A stretch of 53,440 nucleotides of DNA from Mogibacterium sp. GTDB lineage: Bacteria; Bacillota; Clostridia; Peptostreptococcales; Anaerovoracaceae. Positions 1 through 8,518 of the stretch are shown here, one piece after another. The translations under genes and the position numbers were made by a program. Position 1 is the stretch's first letter. Each line of letters begins with the position of its first letter. Location: NCBI GenBank assembly GCA_016775335.1, contig JAEUGJ010000009.1:61391-114830 (forward strand), written 5' to 3'. The notes under the pieces were generated by a model. That model saw nothing but the letters and a program-made list of their open reading frames with translations. It ran no database searches and had not been told where the DNA came from.

Positions 1-263
1 CTCGACTCCCCGCTAACCCAATGAATTCGGTTTCCAAGCGCGAACCTCAGGCCGGGAAATCCAATAAAGGAAGACCGTCAGGCGGCTCGGTTCGCGTACG
101 ACTCCCCGGAAACCCTTTGAATTCCGTTTTGATGCGCAAACCGAGCGCCGGGCACTTTGAGAATTTCATCCCGGCGGCCGCCGCCCGGCCGGCGCCGGGA
201 TAATAAAAAATCTCCCTCAGTTTCTTCACAAATGCTTGTGAAGAAACCCCTTTTTGACAAAAA
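1..263. other. Non-coding left edge with imperfect repeats and hairpins
   Basis: No convincing gene is visible here. A stretch near 3-33 and one near 99-131 share CGACTCCCCG, then AACCC, then TGAATTC and GTTT, which makes an imperfect direct repeat with a period of about 96 bp. A perfect 12-bp hairpin follows at 220-247 (GTTTCTTCACAA with loop ATGC), and a second A/T-rich one at about 247-267. The block sits just downstream of the mscL terminator, and its role is unknown. Confidence 0.4.
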
Positions 264-312
264 GGGGGAACTCGCCGCGGCAAGGGCATGCCACGGCGAG
301 TTCCCATTTTTT
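264..312. terminator. Bidirectional rho-independent terminator after mscL
   Basis: The arms GGGAACTCGCCG (266-277) and CGGCGAGTTCCC (294-305) pair perfectly over 12 bp. A run of six T follows on the plus strand. On the minus strand the stem is followed by CC and then TTTTT, so it can end the mscL transcript. Confidence 0.85.
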
Positions 313-333
313 CGTCAGGATTTATCAACAAAA

Positions 334-735
334 CTATCGTTCGGAATTTTTCTCCTGATTTGCCAGAAGATCGCGAATTTCCCGGAGAAGCACCACGTCT
401 TCGGCCGGTGCCGGCGGCGCCGCCGGTTCTTCTTCCTTCTTCTTCGCCAGCTTGTTAAAGCTTCGAATCACGCAGAAGATAACGAAAGAAATCAGCAGGA
501 AGTTGATGACCGCCTGGATGAAGGCCCCGTATCCGATGGTGGCCTCCCCCACTTTAACCGACAATCCGGTGAAATCCAAACCGCCCACTAGGACGCCGAT
601 CAGCGGCGTGATGATGTTATCCACCAAGGCGGTGACGATGGCGGTAAAAGCGCCGCCGATGACAACACCTACGGCCATATCCAGCACATTTCCGCGAGAA
701 ATAAACTCCTTAAACTCCGAAACAAACTTTTTCAT
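334..735 (-). CDS. mscL: Large-conductance mechanosensitive channel MscL
   Basis: The 133-residue product has the length and layout of MscL, a homopentameric inner-membrane channel that opens under high membrane tension to release solutes during osmotic down-shock. The N-terminal amphipathic helix is followed by TM1 (about residues 16-45, with the typical NVLDMAVGVVIGGAF motif), a periplasmic loop, TM2 (about 70-95) and a charged C-terminal helix preceded by an Ala/Pro linker. It is the last gene before a strong terminator. The lipid kinase gene lies 41 bp upstream on the same strand, so co-transcription is possible. Identification is secure. Confidence 0.96.
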   Translation of the reverse strand: MKKFVSEFKEFISRGNVLDMAVGVVIGGAFTAIVTALVDNIITPLIGVLVGGLDFTGLSVKVGEATIGYGAFIQAVINFLLISFVIFCVIRSFNKLAKKKEEEPAAPPAPAEDVVLLREIRDLLANQEKNSER

Positions 736-776
736 TAGCGACTCCTTTTCCGAGACTCCTTTCTTCCCGGGATTCT

Positions 777-1694
777 CTACACAATCAGTTCAATTGCACT
801 CTGAAGGGTGTGAATCTCCACATGATCTGCGCCCTTCTCATATTCCCCGTCCAGCGTCCAGTGGGTCCCCGGCTGAATGTCCACCTCGATGTCTCGCGCA
901 CTGAAAAATTGAATGTTCGGCGCGTCCAGTGAACCGTCCAGCAGCGCCCGCACCATCTCGTTCAATTCAATCAGCGACGTCGGCGATTCAATCAGAAGCA
1001 CCTCCATCATTCCGTCATTCATATCCACATCGAAGGTGTCCAGTTTCAACAGACCGCCCACCGAAGTAGAGTTACAAATTGCCCCGAATATATAATCTCC
1101 CTCATGGATCTCTTCATTTGGCGTCCCATGATCCGTAACGATTTTTGCGTGGATTTTCTTGATGTTCACGATATCCCGAATGCCCTGAAGCACGTAAGCC
1201 GTATGACCCATGATATTCTTCAGGTTCTGGGGAACGCTGTACGAAGTACTGGTGAACGCCCCAAAAGAAGCCACGTAAGAAAAGTATCTTCCGTTAAAAG
1301 AACCCACATCGAAGGTCTGAGGTTTTCCGGTGAGAACCACTTCTGCCGCGTCCATGATGCTCTTCGGCAAACCCACGCTGGATGCGAAGTCATTGGTACT
1401 TCCCGATGGAATGTATCCGATTCGCACCGGGGTTTCCGCCGTAATCACTCCGTCAATCACTTCATTCAAGGTACCGTCTCCGCCGGAAACTACGATGGTC
1501 TCCACCTCCGACGCATACTGAATGGCAAACTCTCTCGCATCCCCGCTTGCCTGGGTCATCAGCACCGAAGTATAAAAACCGGCATCAGAATACATCTGCA
1601 GCATTCCCGCTAAATACCGGAATGCCTGCATGGTTCCGGATTTCGGATTCATAATAAACAGAATCCGATCCCGCTTCTTCTCTAAATCACTCAT
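777..1694 (-). CDS. Diacylglycerol/lipid kinase (DgkB/YegS family)
   Basis: This 305-residue protein belongs to the DAG-kinase catalytic-domain family, which phosphorylates diacylglycerol or related lipids with ATP. In Gram-positive bacteria members recycle the DAG left by lipoteichoic acid synthesis. The nucleotide-binding signature GGDGTLNEV is at residues 71-79, after the N-terminal NPKSGT strand-loop. The C-terminal half is the usual beta-sandwich domain ending in the GEYE region. The start overlaps the end of the upstream YihY-type gene by 8 bp, so the two are translationally coupled. The exact lipid substrate cannot be read from the sequence. Confidence 0.9.
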   Translation of the reverse strand: MSDLEKKRDRILFIMNPKSGTMQAFRYLAGMLQMYSDAGFYTSVLMTQASGDAREFAIQYASEVETIVVSGGDGTLNEVIDGVITAETPVRIGYIPSGSTNDFASSVGLPKSIMDAAEVVLTGKPQTFDVGSFNGRYFSYVASFGAFTSTSYSVPQNLKNIMGHTAYVLQGIRDIVNIKKIHAKIVTDHGTPNEEIHEGDYIFGAICNSTSVGGLLKLDTFDVDMNDGMMEVLLIESPTSLIELNEMVRALLDGSLDAPNIQFFSARDIEVDIQPGTHWTLDGEYEKGADHVEIHTLQSAIELIV

Positions 1695-2805
1695 CTAAGA
1701 ATCCTCTGTCTCTTCTTTCAATATTTTGTTTCATCTCCGTGTAAAGCTCATCCGCTTTCGCATCGATGATCTGTTTTCTTCGAATCTCCTGCTGTTTCTT
1801 TTCGATTTCCTTTTCGAAACCGTCCACATACCGTTTGCTCATTTTCACCGCAACGGAATCCAGCTCCGGATACAATAAATCATCCGGCCGCACGAAAAAG
1901 TTCTCATAGCTCTGACCGGAACCTTTGAGCTGCGCCTTCAGATATCCTCTCATCTTCGTCAGCGTCAGCCGATTCCGTTTCATCACGTCGTCCCAGGCTT
2001 TGTTGAACATCATACCAATGCAGAGCACCCAGGAAATCAGATAAAACCACAGCATCAGCGCCACGATGTTGGCGAAGGTTCCGTACAGGATGTTGTAGTG
2101 GGCAATCTTATCGCTGTAGACCGAATATGCCGCCGTCACAATCATGATGCCGATCCAGGCAAACAGCGCGCCGGGAAGCAGACAGCGAATCGGAACTTTA
2201 ATTCGCGGAAGCAAATAATAATTCATGAGAATCATCAGGAAGAAAAGTCCCGCCGCAATTGGCAAACGCAATGCCACCAAATATTCGGCAAACCGGCTGT
2301 GGCGGAAGAGCGTTTGAATAATATTCTCACCGTATACGTAGATTACCAACGAAAAGGCGATGGCCGCAATCGAAATAATCGCCGTCGGAATCGCTTTCAT
2401 TCGCTCCGTCCAGAATTCAAACCGGTAGGTACCGTTGGTCAGCACATGACTCTCCAGCCGCCCCAGCGAAAACTCCAGGCTGGATGCAGACCAGAGGGCG
2501 ACAATCACCATGACCGTATTGGTGAACTGCACCGACGTGGCACTGAACAAATCCATCACCAGGCTGTTCACATTGGAGCTCACATGGGTCTCCAGCCACA
2601 CCTTAATGAAATCCAGCGATACGTCGAACAGACCCAGCACCTGGGACAACACGATCAGCGTCGGCATACTCGCCATGAAAAAGAAGTACGCAATCTGCGC
2701 CGCAAATCCGGTGTAATACGGGTCATCGAACTGCCGCCATACATGGAATGTGATATTCAAAAGATTCTTTTTGGTTAATCTCTCTTTAACATGAACATTT
2801 TTCAC
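1687..2805 (-). CDS. YihY/BrkB-family inner-membrane protein
   Basis: The 372-residue protein matches the YihY/virulence factor BrkB family: about six transmembrane helices between residues 30 and 275, followed by a charged cytoplasmic tail of about 90 residues rich in Lys/Glu and probably helical. The N-terminal FAAQIAYFFFMASMPTLI segment is the family's typical first membrane helix. Despite older names the family is not RNase BN, and its biochemical role is unsettled. The gene overlaps rdgB by 20 bp upstream and the lipid kinase gene by 8 bp downstream, a tight operon that suggests an envelope-lipid context. Confidence 0.9.
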   Translation of the reverse strand: MKNVHVKERLTKKNLLNITFHVWRQFDDPYYTGFAAQIAYFFFMASMPTLIVLSQVLGLFDVSLDFIKVWLETHVSSNVNSLVMDLFSATSVQFTNTVMVIVALWSASSLEFSLGRLESHVLTNGTYRFEFWTERMKAIPTAIISIAAIAFSLVIYVYGENIIQTLFRHSRFAEYLVALRLPIAAGLFFLMILMNYYLLPRIKVPIRCLLPGALFAWIGIMIVTAAYSVYSDKIAHYNILYGTFANIVALMLWFYLISWVLCIGMMFNKAWDDVMKRNRLTLTKMRGYLKAQLKGSGQSYENFFVRPDDLLYPELDSVAVKMSKRYVDGFEKEIEKKQQEIRRKQIIDAKADELYTEMKQNIERRDRGFLDE

Positions 2806-3388
2806 GAATCATATCCTCAAGTTTCTCCAGCGCTCGAGCTCGATGGCTAATCCGGTTCTTTTCTTCCGGCGCCATTTCCGCAAAAGAACGATTCTCGCCT
2901 TCCGGAAGGAACAGCGGATCGTACCCGAATCCCTCCGTTCCGTGAAGCTCCGTCAGAATCTTTCCTCTGCATTCACCACGAGCCACCAGCTTTCTCCCAT
3001 CCGGGAAGAGCATGGTGATAACGGACACAAAAGCGGCTCCCCGTTCTTCCTCCGGAACGCCTTCCAGCTCCTTCAGAAGCTTTCGATTGTTGTCCTCGAA
3101 AGTGCAGTTCTCCCCTGCAAAACGGGCAGAATAAACTCCGGGAGCACCCTCCAGTGCATCCACTTCCAATCCGCTGTCATCCGCAATGGTGATGGTATGG
3201 GCCTCATCCAGGATTGCCTGTGCCTTGAGAAGAGAGTTTTCTTCGAAAGTCGTTCCGGTCTCTTCCACCTCAAACTCCGGAATTCCCGCATCGTCCCGGG
3301 AAATGGTTTCCATGCCGAACTTCTCCAGGATTGCCTGAATCTCTTTCAATTTTCCTTTGTTTCTGGATGCCAGAATTACTTTTTCCAT
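2786..3388 (-). CDS. rdgB: XTP/dITP diphosphatase (HAM1/RdgB)
   Basis: This 200-residue house-cleaning enzyme hydrolyses non-canonical purine nucleoside triphosphates (XTP, ITP, dITP) to monophosphates and so keeps them out of DNA and RNA. Family motifs are in place: SRNKGK at residues 8-13 (substrate binding), DDSGLEVDAL at 70-79 (metal and catalytic Asp) and GFGYDPLF at 153-160, followed by a C-terminal SHRARAL segment. Length is normal for the family. It overlaps the downstream membrane-protein gene by 20 bp and lies 28 bp after scfB, so it is probably read as part of the same minus-strand transcript. Confidence 0.95.
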   Translation of the reverse strand: MEKVILASRNKGKLKEIQAILEKFGMETISRDDAGIPEFEVEETGTTFEENSLLKAQAILDEAHTITIADDSGLEVDALEGAPGVYSARFAGENCTFEDNNRKLLKELEGVPEEERGAAFVSVITMLFPDGRKLVARGECRGKILTELHGTEGFGYDPLFLPEGENRSFAEMAPEEKNRISHRARALEKLEDMIREKCSC

Positions 3389-3416
3389 AATCTTCCCTCC
3401 TATTACGATGCCTGAA

Positions 3417-4802
3417 CTATTCCTCCAGTCCCAGCTCCTGCTCGGCCACCTTCAGCATAATCGCGCATTCGATTCTTTTACGGTGGAGTTCACACCCCAG
3501 TTCATATACTTTATCGATATCCCCGTTGGAATGATAGTTGTTGGCCGAACATCCGCCGGCGCAGTACCGCTTCGCAAAGCAGTCCCGACATTTATCCCGG
3601 GTATATACGTTATTTCCCTTCAGGAACATTTCCACGATTTCCGGATGGGTAACCCCTTCGTACACGTTGCCCATGAGCATTTCATCGTTGCCCACGAACT
3701 GGTGACACGGATACAGGTCTCCCGTCGGCGTTACCGCCTGGTATTCCGTTCCCACGCCGCAGCCGGCCACTCTCTTGTAGATGCACGGACCGCCGGTGAG
3801 GTCGATGGTGTAATGGTAGAAGTTGAAGCCTTCGCCCTTCTTTTTCCGCTCCAGCATGCCTTCTGCCAGCTCTTCGTACTGCTCGCAGAGGAACGGCACG
3901 TCCTCTTCGTGAAGCGCATAGTCCACATCCGGTGCGCTGACAACCGGCTCGATACTGGTTTCCTTGAAGCCCATGTCCGCCATATGCAGCACGTCCTTCG
4001 CAAAATCCTTGTTGTAAGCGGTGTAGGTTCCCCGCATATAGTAATTCTGCTGGTTCCGGGCATCCGCCAGGCGCTTGAACTTCTCGATAATTTTATCATA
4101 AGTTCCTTCCCCGGATTGTGTATGTCTCATGAAATCATGGACTTCCTTCCGGCCGTCCAGGCTCAGAACCACGTTTCCCATCTCCTTGTTGCAGAAATCG
4201 ATGACTTCATCATCGATCCGCAATCCGTTTGTGGTGAGGGTAAAATTAAATTTCTTGTCGTATTTCTTTTCCAGCTCGCGGCCGTACGCCACCAGCTCTT
4301 TACATACATCCCAGTTCAGCAGCGGCTCTCCGCCAAAAAAATCCACTTCCAGATTCTTCCGGCTTCCGGATTGCTCCACCAGATAATCCAGCGCCTGCTT
4401 TCCCACTTCCAGCGGCATGATTCCGGCCTTTCCGCTGTAATCGCCCTTTCCGGCAAAGCAGTAGCGGCAATCCATGTTGCAGCCGTGGGCCACGTGAAGG
4501 CAAATGGCCTTCAGCACCGATTGCTTTCTCTTAATCTTTGACGCCGCCTCTTCGAAAATGTCCTCGGAGAAGAGGGTTCCTTCCTTCTGAAGCTCTTTCA
4601 GGTCATCCATCACATCCCGAATGTCCTGCTCCGTCAGATTTTCCGAAGCGTACTTCGGCAGGATTTCCTTGCAGATTTCATCAAAATCCGCATTTTCGTA
4701 CATGCCGATGATGTCGTACGCCACGTCGTCCACCGAATGAACGGATCCGCTGTTGGCATCGATTACAATGTTGTATCCACCTAATTTGTACTGATGTACC
4801 AT
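3417..4802 (-). CDS. scfB: Radical SAM/SPASM maturase of the SCIFF peptide
   Basis: The 461-residue product is the thioether-forming maturase that installs Cys-to-Thr-type cross-links in the SCIFF peptide encoded just upstream. Residues 1-90 form the precursor-binding RRE-like region. The radical SAM cluster motif CxxxCxxC is at C108, C112 and C115, followed by FFGGEPLLN, the SAM-binding GGE motif. The C-terminal SPASM region holds the auxiliary-cluster cysteines (CGVG, then CHQF, then CRDCFAKRYCAGGC). Full length with no missing cysteines seen. A terminator-like hairpin separates it from scfA, so maturase should be made at a lower level than peptide. Confidence 0.95.
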   Translation of the reverse strand: MVHQYKLGGYNIVIDANSGSVHSVDDVAYDIIGMYENADFDEICKEILPKYASENLTEQDIRDVMDDLKELQKEGTLFSEDIFEEAASKIKRKQSVLKAICLHVAHGCNMDCRYCFAGKGDYSGKAGIMPLEVGKQALDYLVEQSGSRKNLEVDFFGGEPLLNWDVCKELVAYGRELEKKYDKKFNFTLTTNGLRIDDEVIDFCNKEMGNVVLSLDGRKEVHDFMRHTQSGEGTYDKIIEKFKRLADARNQQNYYMRGTYTAYNKDFAKDVLHMADMGFKETSIEPVVSAPDVDYALHEEDVPFLCEQYEELAEGMLERKKKGEGFNFYHYTIDLTGGPCIYKRVAGCGVGTEYQAVTPTGDLYPCHQFVGNDEMLMGNVYEGVTHPEIVEMFLKGNNVYTRDKCRDCFAKRYCAGGCSANNYHSNGDIDKVYELGCELHRKRIECAIMLKVAEQELGLEE

Positions 4803-4880
4803 GTTTCTAATTCACTCCAATTCTATGAGTCCGCAAATAGACGAAAGCGACCTGTCAGGAGACAGACCGCCTAAATGTCA

Positions 4881-4908
4881 GCAAAAAGCGCTGCGAACCG
4901 CAGCGCTT
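4881..4908 (-). terminator. Intra-operon terminator/attenuator between scfA and scfB
   Basis: A perfect 10-bp stem (AAGCGCTGCG, 4886-4895, with CGCAGCGCTT, 4899-4908) closes a 3-nt loop. On the minus strand it is followed by a T run. It starts only a few bases after the scfA stop codon and about 80 bp before the scfB start. Partial read-through would set a high peptide-to-enzyme ratio, as is common for RiPP loci. Confidence 0.85.
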
Positions 4909-4913
4909 CACAA

Positions 4914-5063
4914 TTAATTTTCCTTGCACTGTTCGCAATGCTGATTTGCTACGCTGCAAGAAGTCTTGCTTGCAGACTGGCAAGAAGTCTGGCACTCGCC
5001 ACAACCACCGGTAACAGATGATTTCTCTAAGTTTCTTGTGGAAATTGTCTTGATTCTTTTCAT
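4914..5063 (-). CDS. scfA: SCIFF precursor peptide (six cysteines in forty-five residues)
   Basis: A 49-codon gene encodes a peptide starting MKRIKTISTR. Its C-terminal half has exactly six cysteines, at residues 21, 24, 28, 36, 43 and 46, among Ser, Thr, Gln and Gly. This is the hallmark of SCIFF, a ribosomally made peptide almost universal in Clostridia whose cysteines are joined by thioether bonds by the adjacent maturase. A strong ribosome site (TAGGAGG) precedes the ATG, and a near-consensus promoter lies 28 bp further upstream. The function of mature SCIFF is not known. The gene is easily missed because of its size. Confidence 0.95.
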   Translation of the reverse strand: MKRIKTISTRNLEKSSVTGGCGECQTSCQSASKTSCSVANQHCEQCKEN

Positions 5064-5090
5064 TGTTTTTTCCTCCTATAGTTTCATTTC

Positions 5091-5119
5091 AGAATAACAA
5101 AACATCGACGTTTTGTCAA
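5091..5119 (-). promoter_or_regulatory. Sigma-A promoter of scfA
   Basis: Read on the minus strand, a perfect -35 box TTGACA (5119-5114) is followed after 17 bp by TATTCT (5096-5091). The scfA ribosome site and ATG follow about 28 bp later. Confidence 0.8.
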
Positions 5120-5126
5120 ATTTTTT

Positions 5127-5927
5127 TCATTCCGTCAGGTCCTCCTGAGCGGGATTACTGTCATCTTTTCGAATTTGGTAATGGAATACCGCCTCCGTCT
5201 TCATATTTCGGTTCACCACGCGAATCCGGTCAATGACATCACCGGTTCCGGCGTTCACCGGTATTTCCATCGTCTCGCCGGTGGAAATATCGGTGATTTC
5301 CTCATCTCCGTTCTCCGGCGGAAGATCCCACTCCCGGGTTTCCGGATTGTAGGATCGATGAAGGAACCGCACTCGACCCCGGGTTACGTGAATCCGGTAG
5401 ATAACGTCGCCCTCCACGCTCGGCAGCAGGCATTCGCTCTGCTTCAGGCTGAGCGCACCGCGAAGATTCACCGTGCTCTCCACATTCCGGTAGATCATTC
5501 CCCGATACTCTTCCTTCATATTTCGAGCCCGTTCCTGCACCACCAGCACGTTGCATCCGGCGTGTCGGATAATATAGGAAGCGGTCATGCCGATGGTATT
5601 GCTGTGGTTCACCTTTGTAGATTTCATGATGACGATCATGCCGGCACCGGTTTCCTGAGCGCACTCCACGATTCGCTGCCCCGGCTTTCCGATGGCGGTT
5701 TTTCGAATGACGGAATACCGCTCCAGATTTTTCGCGATGATTTCCAGCTGGGAATCCAACTCTTCCTGAATCTGCCGAATGGCTTCCTTATCCGTAATCA
5801 TCATCAAATTCTCATGCACCATCATCAGCACGATTTCGAAGGCCTTCGGGGAGAAGGTGGTCTTAATGTGCTCCAGTGCAATCAGGCTCTTTGGCGATCC
5901 ATCGATTGGAACAAGAATCCTGTTCAT
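5127..5927 (-). CDS. Universal stress protein (UspA) domain with C-terminal extension
   Basis: The 266-residue protein begins MNRILVPIDGSP, the first strand of a UspA fold, and residues 1-145 form one Usp domain. That domain ends near AGCNVLVVQE. The expected Walker-like GxxG..GS(T/S) ATP loop is replaced by MKSTKVNHSNTIG, so nucleotide binding is uncertain. Residues 150-266 are a beta-rich extension of unknown function, not typical of stand-alone Usp proteins. The start is chosen because TAGGAGG lies correctly before this ATG, although an upstream in-frame ATG exists. It follows the two-TM gene by 20 bp in the same transcript. Confidence 0.8.
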   Translation of the reverse strand: MNRILVPIDGSPKSLIALEHIKTTFSPKAFEIVLMMVHENLMMITDKEAIRQIQEELDSQLEIIAKNLERYSVIRKTAIGKPGQRIVECAQETGAGMIVIMKSTKVNHSNTIGMTASYIIRHAGCNVLVVQERARNMKEEYRGMIYRNVESTVNLRGALSLKQSECLLPSVEGDVIYRIHVTRGRVRFLHRSYNPETREWDLPPENGDEEITDISTGETMEIPVNAGTGDVIDRIRVVNRNMKTEAVFHYQIRKDDSNPAQEDLTE

Positions 5928-5947
5928 GTTCTGCCTCCTAGTTCTTC

Positions 5948-7012
5948 CTATTTCACAAACCCGTTCAGCGAGGTGATGAGCTCCTGCAGAATCATATACC
6001 ACAACAGGTACTCATTGTCCAAGCTGCAGATTACATCGTTTTCGATTAATCCGGTGGATTCGAAACGAATCCGCGGCGAGGATGCCAGCACCGCTTTCCG
6101 CTCTCCGTTCAGGGTCAGAATATAGTTCATTCCGATATTGCCCCGGCGCACCGCCCGGAAGGAGTCCAGGCGAAACTGACCGTCGGGGCCATCTAAATAG
6201 AACACATCGTTATCCGCCGACTTATCGTAATATACGGTACCGTATTTTTCCCCGGAAATTCGCACTTCAAATCCATCGGCCCGCTTCTTCTTGTCCCCCG
6301 TCACCGTTGCCACTTCGTTCCCGTCCATATCGTAGATGATGATGGACAGCGGCTCGAACACCACGGAAGTTCGGGCATAACAGTTCTCGTCCATATCCCG
6401 AACGGTGGTATCCGTACTGTTGTAGTGATACAGCGTGTACATGTCCAGGGATTCCGGCATTTCACCGGTTCCGGCCATCTGAGATTTCAGCAGTTCTGCC
6501 AAGTCTTCCAGCAGCACCGCAGTCATCACTTTATCTCCGGCAAAAGCAGAATACCGCTTCGGCGTCACTGCCAGGTTCTCCGTATCCAGGAGCTGATCGA
6601 ACCGCCACTGCTCCGATTCCGGGGCAGCCAGGTGGTCCGTATCGGTTCCGGATACCAAATGGATTTCCTTTTCGTCGGCGGTAATCAGAATGTAATCCTT
6701 GAACAGGGCCGGTCCGAAAACAATGCATTTTTCGCTATTTTCTTTTTTTGACCCCATCCAGCAGGTCCCCAGAGGGGTTTCCAAAGATGCCAAACGCTTG
6801 CAGATTTCTTCCAAGGTCCAGCCGGCCGTGTTCTCCACCTTCTTATCATACAGATTTCGACGGTTGAAGTCTCCGCCTCCGATATTCATGTGGATGGCCA
6901 GTGCCGCCAGAATGGCAATGCCGCTGTAGGTCCACTTTCCTACTGAGAAAAACAGGATGGCCAGCAGGATTACCAGCGCCGTAAATATTCTGAAAAGTCT
7001 GTCTTTATTCAT
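5948..7012 (-). CDS. Two-TM membrane protein of unknown function
   Basis: I do not recognise this 354-residue protein. Residues 5-22 and 27-42 form two closely spaced hydrophobic helices, so the protein is anchored at its N-terminus. The rest is soluble, mostly beta-strand in character, with two similar stretches: FGPALFKDYILITADEKEI near residue 100, and a C-terminal half rich in YxxDGxxG-like turns (IIIYDMDGNEVATV, VFYLDGPDGQFRL). It lies 15 bp after the acyl-CoA synthetase gene and 20 bp before the Usp gene, so the three are probably co-expressed. No catalytic motif is evident. Confidence 0.7.
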   Translation of the reverse strand: MNKDRLFRIFTALVILLAILFFSVGKWTYSGIAILAALAIHMNIGGGDFNRRNLYDKKVENTAGWTLEEICKRLASLETPLGTCWMGSKKENSEKCIVFGPALFKDYILITADEKEIHLVSGTDTDHLAAPESEQWRFDQLLDTENLAVTPKRYSAFAGDKVMTAVLLEDLAELLKSQMAGTGEMPESLDMYTLYHYNSTDTTVRDMDENCYARTSVVFEPLSIIIYDMDGNEVATVTGDKKKRADGFEVRISGEKYGTVYYDKSADNDVFYLDGPDGQFRLDSFRAVRRGNIGMNYILTLNGERKAVLASSPRIRFESTGLIENDVICSLDNEYLLWYMILQELITSLNGFVK

Positions 7013-7027
7013 TCTAACTCCGATATC

Positions 7028-8479
7028 TTACTTTTCTTCTTCTTCTGCATGAGCTTGCTTCAGCAGCTCCTCTTTCTTGCTCATGATGTGACTGTACTCT
7101 CTCAGTGCCACCATAGCATTCACTGCCTGCTCCATGGTGGAGAAAGCCGGAATTCCGTGATCTCTCAGCTTCATAATCGCTTCACGGCACTCGTTTCCGC
7201 CCTGGCACTCCATGATGAACGGTTTGCCCAAGGACTTGTACTGCTTGTGAATTTCGATGACCGTATCCGTAATCGCTTCCACATCGGTAACGGCGGTCGG
7301 GCATACGGAAATCACGATTCCGTCTACATTCTCGTCCCGATATGCGGTACGCAGCGCGCCGCCGTACATCTCAGATGTTGCGGTACCGCTGATGTCTACC
7401 GGATTCAGCGGAGAGCCGAAGGACGGCATATATTTCCGGATGGCGCTGCGCAGGTTCTGAGAGATTTCTTTCAGTTCCTTCAGCGGCATGCCCAGACGTT
7501 CAAAATGATCGCACGCCAGCAGTCCGGCTCCGCCGCCGTTGGTAATCATGACCACGTTGTCTCCGCGAAGCGGCGGGCACATTCCCAGAGCCAGGGAAGT
7601 ATCCAGGAATTCCTGCCAGGTTTCTTCTCTCATTACGCCGGATTCCAGGAACAGCTGGTCGTATTCCGCATTGTTATGTCCGGTATTGTCGGAAGCGGTG
7701 TGGGCAAATGCTGCTTTTACACCGATCTTCGATGAGCCCACCTTGATAACGGTGATTGGCTTCTCGCACTCCAGGCACGCCTTCTTGAATGCTTCCGGGC
7801 TGTCCAGCGCTTCGATGTATACGGCGATGCACTTGGTGTGCTCTTCCTGCTCTGCATATTTGATGACTTCACTGAAGTCTACGTCTGCCTTGTTGCCCAG
7901 GCCGACGAACATGCTGATGCCGAAGTGATCCAGCTGGGAAGAACCCAGCGCCGCCAGAAGGTTGGAACCGGACTGAGAAATCAGGGCAACCGGTCCCTTA
8001 TTCGGCAGATACGGTACGAAACCGCAGTTATAGTTGTGATACGGCGTTCCGATACCTACCAGGTTCGGTCCGATTAGAGGCAATTCATTCTCTCTGCAGT
8101 ATTCGGTAATCTCGTTCTGCAGATTTTTATTTCCGATTTCTCCGAATCCGGAGGAAGAAACTACGGCGATTTTCACCTTCTTCTCCACGCACTGTTCCAG
8201 AGCTTCGAACACGCCCGTTGCCGGAAGGGAAACGAATGCCAAATCCACTTCATCCGGAACATCCAGAATGGATTTGTATGCCGGCAGGCCGGCAACCTCG
8301 CTTGCCTTTACGTTAATCGGGTAAATAATTCCTTCATACCCGCATCGGCGCAGGCCCTGAATGACCTTAAAGCCTACTTTTTTCTCGTTCCGGCTCGCTC
8401 CGATTACCGCTACGGACTTTGGTTTGAAAGCGTAATTGAGTCGATCAATTACATATTGTCTTGCCTCTTTGATTTCCAT
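7028..8479 (-). CDS. ADP-forming acyl-CoA synthetase, alpha subunit type
   Basis: The 483-residue protein has the layout of the alpha part of ADP-forming acetyl/acyl-CoA synthetases: a CoA-binding Rossmann domain (PKSVAVIGAS at 20-29), then two succinyl-CoA-ligase-like domains. The phosphohistidine is probably H260 in AFAHTASD, and the ISQSGSN segment (168-173) is the CoA-ligase signature. These enzymes turn acyl-CoA plus ADP and phosphate into acid plus ATP, a key energy-saving step in fermenting anaerobes. The beta (ATP-grasp) subunit is not in the window, so it must be elsewhere or lost. RBS AAAGGAG precedes the ATG. Confidence 0.85.
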   Translation of the reverse strand: MEIKEARQYVIDRLNYAFKPKSVAVIGASRNEKKVGFKVIQGLRRCGYEGIIYPINVKASEVAGLPAYKSILDVPDEVDLAFVSLPATGVFEALEQCVEKKVKIAVVSSSGFGEIGNKNLQNEITEYCRENELPLIGPNLVGIGTPYHNYNCGFVPYLPNKGPVALISQSGSNLLAALGSSQLDHFGISMFVGLGNKADVDFSEVIKYAEQEEHTKCIAVYIEALDSPEAFKKACLECEKPITVIKVGSSKIGVKAAFAHTASDNTGHNNAEYDQLFLESGVMREETWQEFLDTSLALGMCPPLRGDNVVMITNGGGAGLLACDHFERLGMPLKELKEISQNLRSAIRKYMPSFGSPLNPVDISGTATSEMYGGALRTAYRDENVDGIVISVCPTAVTDVEAITDTVIEIHKQYKSLGKPFIMECQGGNECREAIMKLRDHGIPAFSTMEQAVNAMVALREYSHIMSKKEELLKQAHAEEEEK

Positions 8480-8518
8480 TTCCTATATCTCCTTTCAGAA
8501 ACAAGTAACAATAATGTA

